Assembly (NCBI GenBank): GCA_964447605.1
Contig: CAYUTA010000033.1
Coordinates: 1 to 29,646 of the forward strand
Reading direction: 5' to 3'
Origin: CAYUTA01 sp964447605
GTDB lineage: Bacteria > Bacillota > Clostridia > Christensenellales > CAG-138
DNA length: 29,646 nucleotides
The translations under genes and the position numbers were made by a program. Shown piece after piece: positions 23,928 to 29,646 of the stretch. Each line of letters begins with the position of its first letter. Within the stretch, counting starts at the first letter, position 1. Under the pieces are notes generated by a model. That model saw nothing but the letters and a program-made list of their open reading frames with translations, searched no databases and was not told the DNA's origin.

Positions 23928-24656
23928 ATGAGCGCGCGGCGCATAACCATCTTTACCGGGCATTACGGTAGCGGGAAGACGAGCCTGGCGGTGGCCTGTG
24001 CGCTCCGGCTGCGCGCGGCGGGGAAGACCGTGACGATTGCCGATCTGGACATCGTCAACCCCTATTTCCGCACGGCCGGCCGCAGGGATGAACTCGCGGC
24101 GCGGGGCGTGCGAGTGGTATGCTCGCCGTATGCAAACAGCAATCTGGATATTCCCGCTCTGCCGGGGGAGCTGTATGCCGCGGTGGCAGGCAGCGCGGGT
24201 TACGCCGTACTCGACGTGGGCGGCGACGATCGCGGGGCGGTTGCGCTGGGGCGGTTCGCGCCGGATATCCTTGCCGGCGGGGATTACGAGATGGCGTTTG
24301 TCGTCAACTTTTACCGCCCGCTCACGCAGACGGCGGCAGAGGCTCTTTCCGTGCTGCGCGAGGTGGAAGCGGCAAGCGGCGTCCGTTGTACCGGGTTGAT
24401 CAACAACTCAAATCTTGGTACGGCGACAACCGCGGCGGACGTGCTCGCCACACTGGCAGGGATGGCCGGGCTGGTCAAGCGGGCGGAGCTGCCGCTGCTT
24501 GCCACCGCGTGCGGCGGGGCGCTGCACGGTGAGTTGCGCGGCAGGGTGGAGAATTTATTTGCAATCGGGCCGGAGCCGCCGGAAGGATATTATTTGAATG
24601 AAAGGAAAGATCGAAACGGATCGAAGGAAAGGCAGGAAGAGGAATGGCAAAGGTAA
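23928..24656 (+). CDS. ParA/CobQ-like P-loop NTPase
   Basis: A 242-residue nucleotide-binding protein with Walker A GHYGSGKTS (residues 11-19), ADLDIVNPYFR as the switch/Walker A' region and VLDVGGDDRGA as Walker B region. It belongs broadly to the MinD/ParA/CobQ class. It starts 18 bases after the ligase with a GGGAGG site and overlaps the ferredoxin gene by 13 bases, so it is co-translated with the oxidoreductase. Its role is not established; assembly, maturation or regulation of the iron-sulfur enzyme are possible. The C-terminal tail is highly charged. Confidence 0.8.
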   Translation: MSARRITIFTGHYGSGKTSLAVACALRLRAAGKTVTIADLDIVNPYFRTAGRRDELAARGVRVVCSPYANSNLDIPALPGELYAAVAGSAGYAVLDVGGDDRGAVALGRFAPDILAGGDYEMAFVVNFYRPLTQTAAEALSVLREVEAASGVRCTGLINNSNLGTATTAADVLATLAGMAGLVKRAELPLLATACGGALHGELRGRVENLFAIGPEPPEGYYLNERKDRNGSKERQEEEWQR

Positions 24657-24850
24657 CGTTTGAAACGGATCGGTGCAAGGGCTGCGGCCTGTGCGTGGAC
24701 GCGTGTCCCAAGCAGATTGTGACCATTGCGAGAGATCGAATCAATCAAAAGGGGCATTCGCCCGCGGTGGTAACGGACGAAAGCGCGTGCATCGGCTGCG
24801 GCTCATGCGCGACGATGTGCCCCGATTGCGTGATTACAGTAGAAAAGTGA
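24644..24850 (+). CDS. 2-oxoacid:ferredoxin oxidoreductase, delta (2[4Fe-4S]) subunit
   Basis: A 68-residue ferredoxin with two complete CxxCxxCxxxCP motifs (Cys 11, 14, 17, 21 and Cys 49, 52, 55, 59) holding two [4Fe-4S] clusters. As the delta subunit of a four-subunit 2-oxoacid oxidoreductase it carries electrons between the thiamine pyrophosphate site and external ferredoxin. The gene overlaps the NTPase gene before it and is followed 10 bases later by the alpha subunit. Confidence 0.92.
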   Translation: MAKVTFETDRCKGCGLCVDACPKQIVTIARDRINQKGHSPAVVTDESACIGCGSCATMCPDCVITVEK

Positions 24851-24860
24851 GGTGAGATTC

Positions 24861-25925
24861 TTGTCGGAGCGAGTATTGATGAAGGGCAACGAAGCCATCG
24901 CCGAGGCGGCCATCCGCGCGGGATGCAGGCATTACTTTGGTTATCCCATCACGCCGCAGACGGAGATTGCGGCTTACATGGCCAAGCGCATGCCTGGGAT
25001 TGGCGGCGTGTTTTTGCAGGCGGAGAGCGAGATTGCGGCCATCAACATGGTTTACGGCGTGTCCGCCGCGGGCAAACGCGTGATGACGTCCTCCTCGAGC
25101 CCAGGCATTTCGCTCAAGGGCGAGGGGCTTTCCTACCTGGCGGGCAGCGATCTGCCGTCGTTGATTGTCAACGTCCAGCGCGGCGGCCCGGGGCTTGGCG
25201 GCATCCAGCCCTCGCAGTCGGACTACTTTCAGTCCACGCGCGGCGGCGGCCACGGCGATTACCGGATGATCGTGCTTGCGCCCGCGTCCGTGCAGGAGAT
25301 GGCCGATCTTACCGTTGCGGGCTTTGATCTTGCCGATAAATACCGCATGACGGCCATGATTCTGGCCGACGGCACGATGGGACAGATGATGGAACCCGTA
25401 ACGCTCGACATTGGCGAGCAAACGACCTATGAAAAGCCGTGGGCGCTGACCGGGACGGGCAGGAAGCGGCCGCATAACCTTGTAAACTCGCTGTATCTGC
25501 AGCCCGACGAACTGGAAAAGATCAATTTCGAGCGGTTTGCCCGGTATGCCGGCATAGAGCAAAACGAGATGCGGTATGAAACGTATTGCATGGAGGACGC
25601 GGAGCTGTGCGTCGTGGCCTACGGCATCGCTGCGCGCGTAACCAAAAACGCGGTCGACGCCGCGCGTAAAAAAGGCGTTCGCGTAGGGATGATCCGCCCG
25701 ATCACGCTTTGGCCGTTTCCCAAACAGGCGCTGCTCGGCGCGGCAAAGCGCGTGCGCGCGTTTTTGTGCGTGGAGCTTTCCATGGGACAGATGATCGAGG
25801 ACGTGGAACTGGCCATCCGCTGCAGCAGGCCGGTCACGCTCGTCAACCGCGTCGGGGGCATGATCCCCTCGCCGGAGCAGGTGCTTGCCGGCATTGAAAC
25901 CGCTTTGGGAGGTGAACAACAATGA
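24861..25925 (+). CDS. vorB: 2-oxoacid:ferredoxin oxidoreductase, alpha subunit (VorB-like)
   Basis: A 354-residue alpha subunit containing the pyrimidine-binding domain (domain I) and the transketolase C-terminal-like domain. GYPITPQTEI near the N-terminus and SSPGISLKGEG are typical of the VorB/KorA class. The start is probably TTG 24861 (MSERVLMKGNEA), with GAGGTGAG just upstream; GTG 24852 overlaps that site and ATG 24879 would cut conserved residues. Together with the beta, gamma and delta subunits it interconverts a 2-oxoacid plus CoA with acyl-CoA, CO2 and reduced ferredoxin. Branched-chain 2-oxoacid preference is inferred from the aminotransferase and T-box context; 2-oxoglutarate cannot be excluded from sequence alone. 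Confidence 0.9.
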   Translation: MSERVLMKGNEAIAEAAIRAGCRHYFGYPITPQTEIAAYMAKRMPGIGGVFLQAESEIAAINMVYGVSAAGKRVMTSSSSPGISLKGEGLSYLAGSDLPSLIVNVQRGGPGLGGIQPSQSDYFQSTRGGGHGDYRMIVLAPASVQEMADLTVAGFDLADKYRMTAMILADGTMGQMMEPVTLDIGEQTTYEKPWALTGTGRKRPHNLVNSLYLQPDELEKINFERFARYAGIEQNEMRYETYCMEDAELCVVAYGIAARVTKNAVDAARKKGVRVGMIRPITLWPFPKQALLGAAKRVRAFLCVELSMGQMIEDVELAIRCSRPVTLVNRVGGMIPSPEQVLAGIETALGGEQQ

Positions 25926-26671
25926 TTGTGGCAACAAGACCGCATGCGCTCCTGGACGTACCGCTGCATTACTGCCCGGGCTGCACGCACGGGATCATCC
26001 ACCGGCTGGTGGCCGAGGCGATTGACAGGCTCGGCATCGAGGGCGACGCCATCGGCGTGGCCCCGGTCGGTTGCGCGGTGCTGGCATACAACTACTTTGC
26101 CTGCGACATGGCCGAGGCCGCGCACGGACGCGCGCCCGCCGTTGCGACGGGCGTCAAGCGCGCCGACCCGTCCAAGATCGTGTTTACCTATCAGGGCGAC
26201 GGCGATCTGGCCTCCATCGGTATGGCCGAGACCGTGCATGCCGCCACGCGCAACGAAAACATCTCCGTGATCTTTGTCAACAACGCCATCTACGGCATGA
26301 CGGGCGGACAGATGGCGCCGACCTCGCTGCCGGGGCAGGTCACGCAGACCTCGCCGTACGGCAGGGACGTGACCCAATGCGGATATCCGATCAGGGTTTG
26401 TGAAATGCTCTCCCAGCTCGAGGGGCCGGAATATCTGGCCCGCGTGAGTGTCCACAGCGTTAAAAATGTGCGCGCGGCGGGCAGGGCGATTGAAAAGGCG
26501 TTTCGCAACCAGCTCGAGGGCAAGGGCTTTTCGCTCGTAGAGGTTGTTTCCTCCTGCCCGACGAACTGGGGCATGACGCCGCAGGACGCGCTGCGATGGA
26601 TCGACGAGAAGATGCTCCCGTACTACCCGCTTGGCGTGTATAAGGACCGTAGCAAAAAGGAGGACGAGTGA
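25922..26671 (+). CDS. 2-oxoacid:ferredoxin oxidoreductase, beta (TPP) subunit
   Basis: A 249-residue thiamine pyrophosphate-binding subunit. HYCPGCTHG (residues 16-24) and the TPP motif GDGD (92-95) through VNN (119-121) are present. The beta subunit binds the diphosphate end of the cofactor and forms the active site with alpha. The ATG overlaps the alpha stop by four bases (25922-25925), with an AGGTGA ribosome binding site inside alpha. Confidence 0.93.
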   Translation: MIVATRPHALLDVPLHYCPGCTHGIIHRLVAEAIDRLGIEGDAIGVAPVGCAVLAYNYFACDMAEAAHGRAPAVATGVKRADPSKIVFTYQGDGDLASIGMAETVHAATRNENISVIFVNNAIYGMTGGQMAPTSLPGQVTQTSPYGRDVTQCGYPIRVCEMLSQLEGPEYLARVSVHSVKNVRAAGRAIEKAFRNQLEGKGFSLVEVVSSCPTNWGMTPQDALRWIDEKMLPYYPLGVYKDRSKKEDE

Positions 26672-27213
26672 GTATGGAAACCATGCATCTGCTGATTGCC
26701 GGGTTTGGCGGGCAGGGCGTTCTGTTTGCCGGGAAATTCCTCGCTTACGCCGGGCTGATGCGCGAGCGCCAGGTAAGCTGGCTTCCCTCATACGGTCCGG
26801 AGATGCGCGGCGGCACCGCCAATTGCAGCGTCACCATCGGCGATACGCCGATCGGCTCGCCCATCGTGACCGAGCCGGATTGCCTGATTGCCATGAACCT
26901 ACCGTCGTTTGAAAAATATCAGGGCGGCGTGCTGCCAAACGGCACGATCCTGTATGATTCGACGCTTATCAGCACGGCCGTTTCCCGGGAGGATGTGCGC
27001 GCGCTTGCCGTGCCGTCGACCCGGATGGCCGCGGACGCGGGACTCGCGGGATTGTCGAATATGATTCTGATCGGCAGGTTCCTAAAGGAATGCCTGCCGG
27101 AGGAAGCGGGCTTTATAGAGGAAGCGCTGATGAAGATCGTTCCGCCCCAAAAGGCGCATCTTATCGAGGCGAACCGCAGGGCAATCGCGCTGGGCTACGG
27201 ATTTGAGGGTTGA
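26668..27213 (+). CDS. 2-oxoacid:ferredoxin oxidoreductase, gamma subunit
   Basis: A 181-residue gamma subunit with the typical opening LLIAGFGGQGVLFAGK and SYGPEMRGGTANC, the signature of the CoA-binding gamma domain of this enzyme class. The GTG at 26668 overlaps the beta stop as GTGA; the ATG at 26674 is an equally acceptable start because it lies a better distance from AGGAGG (26658-26663). It completes the delta-alpha-beta-gamma set, so the complex should be functional. Confidence 0.9.
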   Translation: MSMETMHLLIAGFGGQGVLFAGKFLAYAGLMRERQVSWLPSYGPEMRGGTANCSVTIGDTPIGSPIVTEPDCLIAMNLPSFEKYQGGVLPNGTILYDSTLISTAVSREDVRALAVPSTRMAADAGLAGLSNMILIGRFLKECLPEEAGFIEEALMKIVPPQKAHLIEANRRAIALGYGFEG

Positions 27214-27220
27214 ACAAAAC

Positions 27221-28081
27221 ATGCGCATCAGCTGCATCCAGATGAACATGCTGCCGGGCCGGCCGGACGAGAACTTCGCGCATGCGGAGGCGCTGGTCCG
27301 GCGGACGGCGCAGCAGGAGCGCCCGGACGTAATCGTGCTGCCGGAAACGTGGAACAGCGGCTTTGCGCCGGGGCGGATCGGCCCGGAGTGCGCGGATCGT
27401 GACGGGGAGCGCACCAGGCGGGTCTTTGGCGCGTTGGGCGGGGAGCTTGCCTGCAACATTGTGGCGGGCAGCGTGCTAAACCGGCGCGGCGGCGGGCTGT
27501 ACAACACCGCGTATGTGTTTGACCGTGCGGGAACCTGCGTGGCGGAATACGACAAGACGCATCTGTTTTCCCCGATGGGCGAGGATCAGGTGTTTGAAAA
27601 GGGCGAAACCTGCGTGCGCTTTGCTTTGGACGGCGCAAGCTGCGCGGTTATCATCTGCTATGACCTGCGGTTCCCGGAGTTGATCCGCACGCTTGCGCTG
27701 CCGGGACTGGACGTGCTGTTCGTGGTTGCGCAATGGCCGCATAGGCGCGTGTTCCACCTCGAGACGCTCGCTCTTGCCCGGGCCGTTGAAAACCAGATGT
27801 TCGTTGCGCTGTGCAATTCCTGCGGGACGGCGTTTGGCACGCAGTTTGGCGGGCATTCCGCGCTCATCGATCCTTGGGGCGCAACCCTTGCGCAGGCGGG
27901 GGAGACGGAGACTACCGTCACCGCCGACGCGGAGTTGGGTATGCTGAAGCAAATCCGCGCCAGTATCCCGGTGTTTCGCGACCGCCGCACAGACTTGTAC
28001 CACTGCGATTCAACCGGCAACGTCAAGGGGCGGGAGTCCGCCGCTGCCTGTGACAGAGAAAGGCAGACGGACGCCCAGTGA
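27221..28081 (+). CDS. Nitrilase-superfamily hydrolase, omega-amidase-like
   Basis: A 286-residue carbon-nitrogen hydrolase. The catalytic triad is visible: E42 in LPETWNSGF, K112 in DKTHLF and C146 in CYDLRFPEL. The overall pattern fits the Nit2/omega-amidase branch, which hydrolyses 2-oxoglutaramate or 2-oxosuccinamate left after transamination from glutamine or asparagine. Such an enzyme beside an aminotransferase would pull amino-group transfer toward product. Start 27221 (MRISCIQMN) matches the family N-terminus; TTG 27203 is an upstream alternative without a site. It lies seven bases after the gamma subunit. The C-terminal tail after about residue 265 is charged and probably not conserved. 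Another amide substrate remains possible. Confidence 0.85.
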   Translation: MRISCIQMNMLPGRPDENFAHAEALVRRTAQQERPDVIVLPETWNSGFAPGRIGPECADRDGERTRRVFGALGGELACNIVAGSVLNRRGGGLYNTAYVFDRAGTCVAEYDKTHLFSPMGEDQVFEKGETCVRFALDGASCAVIICYDLRFPELIRTLALPGLDVLFVVAQWPHRRVFHLETLALARAVENQMFVALCNSCGTAFGTQFGGHSALIDPWGATLAQAGETETTVTADAELGMLKQIRASIPVFRDRRTDLYHCDSTGNVKGRESAAACDRERQTDAQ

Positions 28082-28231
28082 GGAACAAGCGTCGGGTTAC
28101 CGCTTTCATGGCGGTGCGGCACGCCGATTCCGAACCGGGGTAAATTGTCCTTGAGCGGGAGCGCTGGGGCGGAGTCCCCGCAAGCCAAAGCCATTGCTCC
28201 AGTATGCATATATGAAAAGAAAGGAACAACC

Positions 28232-29317
28232 ATGAAATACGAATTTCCCATTACGAGAACAGCGAACCCCAAGCAGAAGCCGGACGAGGATCACCTTGTG
28301 TTCGGTCAGTGCTTTACCGACCATATGTTCGAGATGGATTACGATGAGGGACAGGGCTGGCACGACGGACGCATTGTACCGTACCATAAAATCGAGATCG
28401 ATCCCGCGTCGTGCGTGCTGCACTATGCGCAGATGATGTTCGAGGGCATGAAAGCCTATAAAACAGCGGACGGGCATGTGCAGCTGTTCCGGCCCTATAT
28501 GAACGCAAAGCGTCTTAACCGCACCAACGAGCGCATGTGTATCCCCCCGATGGACGAAGAGCTGTTTGTTTCGGCGGTTAAGGAGACGGTGCTGGCGGAC
28601 ATCGACTGGGTGCCGGGCAAGCCCGGGACCTCGCTGTATATCCGCCCGTTCATCATCTCCGACGAGGTATCGTTCAGCGTTCTGCCCGCCAAGCATTACC
28701 GATTCATGGTCATTCTGTGTCCGTCGGGCCCGTACTATGCGGCCAACATGGGCAAGCTCTCAACCACGCGGATTTTCGTGGAGGACGAATTCATTCGCGC
28801 CGCAAACGGTGGAACGGGCTTTGCCAAGGTCGGCGGCAACTATGCCGGCGGCATGAAGGCCTCGCAGAAGGCGCTGGAATACCAGTGTAAGGACGTGCTC
28901 TGGCTGGATGCCGCGGAGCATCGCTATGTCGAAGAGATCGGCACCTCCAACGCCTTTTTCATCATTGAAGACGAGGTGATTACCGCGCCGCTTGGCGGCA
29001 CGATCCTGCCGGGCATTACGCGCGATTCGGTCATCACGCTGCTGAACGAGTGGGGCTGCAGGGTCAGCGAGCGAGCGCTTTCGCTCGACGAACTGTTCGC
29101 CGCCTCGCGCGCGGGCACGCTCAAGGAGGTGTTCGCCACCGGGACAGCGGCCGTGATCTCGCCGATTGGCGCGCTGTGCTATCAGGGGGAGGATTATATT
29201 GTCAGCGGCGGCGCGGTCGGCGGGATCGCGCAGAGGCTGTACGACACGCTTTACGGCACGCAGACCGGCGCCGTAGCGGATACGCACGGCTGGATCGAGC
29301 GGGTCGGCTGCGTTTGA
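28232..29317 (+). CDS. ilvE: Branched-chain amino acid aminotransferase
   Basis: A 361-residue class IV PLP-dependent aminotransferase. The PLP lysine is K199 in GFAKVGGNYAG, and YVEEIGTSNAFF, MMFEGMKAY and FATGTAAVISPIG are typical of the long BCAT branch. It interconverts leucine, isoleucine and valine with their 2-oxoacids, using glutamate/2-oxoglutarate. The start has an AAAGGA site; the 29 in-frame codons upstream are not needed. A 150-base gap separates it from the hydrolase. The gap contains small hairpins (for example ACCGC/GCGGT) but no T-box core and no clear terminator, so it may be read from the valine T-box unit or from its own weak promoter. Confidence 0.95.
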   Translation: MKYEFPITRTANPKQKPDEDHLVFGQCFTDHMFEMDYDEGQGWHDGRIVPYHKIEIDPASCVLHYAQMMFEGMKAYKTADGHVQLFRPYMNAKRLNRTNERMCIPPMDEELFVSAVKETVLADIDWVPGKPGTSLYIRPFIISDEVSFSVLPAKHYRFMVILCPSGPYYAANMGKLSTTRIFVEDEFIRAANGGTGFAKVGGNYAGGMKASQKALEYQCKDVLWLDAAEHRYVEEIGTSNAFFIIEDEVITAPLGGTILPGITRDSVITLLNEWGCRVSERALSLDELFAASRAGTLKEVFATGTAAVISPIGALCYQGEDYIVSGGAVGGIAQRLYDTLYGTQTGAVADTHGWIERVGCV

Positions 29318-29370
29318 AGATACGAGTCAGAAGTTGTATAATGGGGGTGCGCCGCTGAACAAGCTACCGC

Positions 29371-29406
29371 AAAAAACGGGCCGCCGGCATATGGGGCGGC
29401 GGCCCG
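29371..29406 (-). terminator. Palindrome acting as leftward terminator, REP-like
   Basis: A perfect 10-bp inverted repeat (29377-29386 with 29397-29406, CGGGCCGCCG / CGGCGGCCCG) is followed on the - strand by six T (29376-29371), the form of an intrinsic terminator for the gene entering from the right. On the + strand no T-run follows, so it may only protect the 3' end of the ilvE message. Its position beside a REP-associated transposase also fits a REP-type palindrome. Confidence 0.7.
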
Positions 29407-29432
29407 AAGAAAAACTTGTTATCTATTATACA

Positions 29433-29549
29433 TTAGCAATCGCAAATTGCTATGATATTCAGAAAATATCCCGATATTTGCTCTGGGTTGTAATCTTTCG
29501 ACTTAATATATTTTTGCAAGAATTGAATGGCAATTTCATTCTTTTCCAT
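29433..29549 (-). CDS. Possible 38-residue ORF overlapping transposase end
   Basis: ATG 29549 to TAA 29433 encodes MEKNEIAIQFLQKYIKSKD and 19 further residues, in a different frame from the transposase fragment. A GGGAG stretch lies upstream at a usable distance. There is no recognisable family; it may be chance coding in AT-rich sequence. Confidence 0.25.
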   Translation of the reverse strand: MEKNEIAIQFLQKYIKSKDYNPEQISGYFLNIIAICDC

Positions 29550-29646
29550 AAAAACTCCCATTTCAACGGATTTTCATCAATATATTCCCATATTTTTTGA
29601 TATTCCTGCTCGTTGCGGATGATATGGTCGTGAAATGACCGTTGCC
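29459..29646 (-). mobile_element. REP-associated tyrosine transposase, C-terminal fragment, cut by window
   Basis: Reading leftward from the right edge, the frame gives QRSFHDHIIRNEQEYQKIWE then YIDENPLKWE, the characteristic end of Y1/IS200-like REP-associated transposases (RAYT). These single-strand DNA enzymes act on REP hairpins. The catalytic HUH and Tyr motifs would lie outside the window. After NPLKWE the frame runs on for about 30 atypical residues to a stop at 29459-29461; loss of one T in TTTTT (29550-29554) would end it at KWEFYGKE, so the tail may be frameshifted. The sequence is much more AT-rich than its surroundings. Confidence 0.75.

Noticed and set aside
23928..24656. Chromosome partition (ParA) role for the P-loop protein
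   Set aside because: There is no ParB partner or parS-like site, and it is coupled to metabolic genes.
24834..26791. Long leftward open frames opposite the oxidoreductase genes
   Set aside because: They are antisense to conserved alpha and beta subunits with visible cofactor motifs; they are composition artefacts.
28082..28231. Possible fourth T-box before ilvE
   Set aside because: The gap has small hairpins but no GGTACCGCGG core, no terminator with a T-run and too little length for stem I.

Overview
The window looks like a piece of a GC-rich chromosome from an anaerobic Firmicute, probably a gut-type Clostridia member. The reasons are three T-box leaders, a 2-oxoacid:ferredoxin oxidoreductase, acyl-CoA ligases, Firmicute-style ribosome binding sites, TTGACA/TATAAT promoters and several lipoproteins. 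Genus and species cannot be assigned from the sequence alone.

Region 1 (1-5115, + strand) is a phosphonate-type ABC transporter operon: phnD (5' end outside the window), phnC, two phnE permeases, and a cytoplasmic metallophosphatase/5'-nucleotidase. No C-P lyase gene is seen. A strong hairpin sits between phnD and phnC. Region 2 (5210-6290) holds a frameshifted, unrecognised leftward gene next to an initiator tRNA-fMet gene with its own promoter and terminator. Region 3 (6623-13171, - strand) holds a response regulator and sensor kinase pair, a lipoprotein just downstream, a second large lipoprotein upstream and a small secreted protein with one dockerin/EF-hand loop. Matching 11-bp-phased repeats precede the regulator gene and the downstream lipoprotein gene, which suggests an autoregulated local regulon.

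Region 4 (13314-29317, + strand) is the most interesting part. It has three transcription units, each starting with a promoter, a complete T-box riboswitch and an intrinsic terminator. Unit 1 has a CTC (Leu) specifier and encodes a catalytically degenerate LeuA paralogue with an intact regulatory domain, a TIM-barrel/acyl-CoA ligase fusion and an amidohydrolase. Unit 2 has an ATC (Ile) specifier by register and encodes an HTH-cupin-acyl-CoA ligase. Unit 3 has a GTA (Val) specifier and encodes a paralogous HTH-cupin-acyl-CoA ligase, a ParA-like NTPase, a four-subunit 2-oxoacid:ferredoxin oxidoreductase (delta, alpha, beta, gamma), a nitrilase/omega-amidase-like enzyme and a branched-chain aminotransferase. 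T-boxes switch genes on when the matching tRNA is uncharged. The simplest reading is therefore a starvation-induced biosynthetic route: branched short-chain acids are activated to acyl-CoA, reductively carboxylated to 2-oxoacids and transaminated to leucine, isoleucine and valine. Each ligase would answer to the amino acid its substrate can become. The enzymes belong to known families and reductive carboxylation is known in anaerobes. The three-specifier arrangement, the fusions and the degenerate LeuA are the parts that may be undescribed.

The right edge (29371-29646, - strand) holds the C-terminal end of a REP-associated (Y1/IS200-like) transposase followed by a long palindrome with a T-run that can act as its terminator. 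No CRISPR array, rRNA, replication origin or complete insertion sequence was seen.
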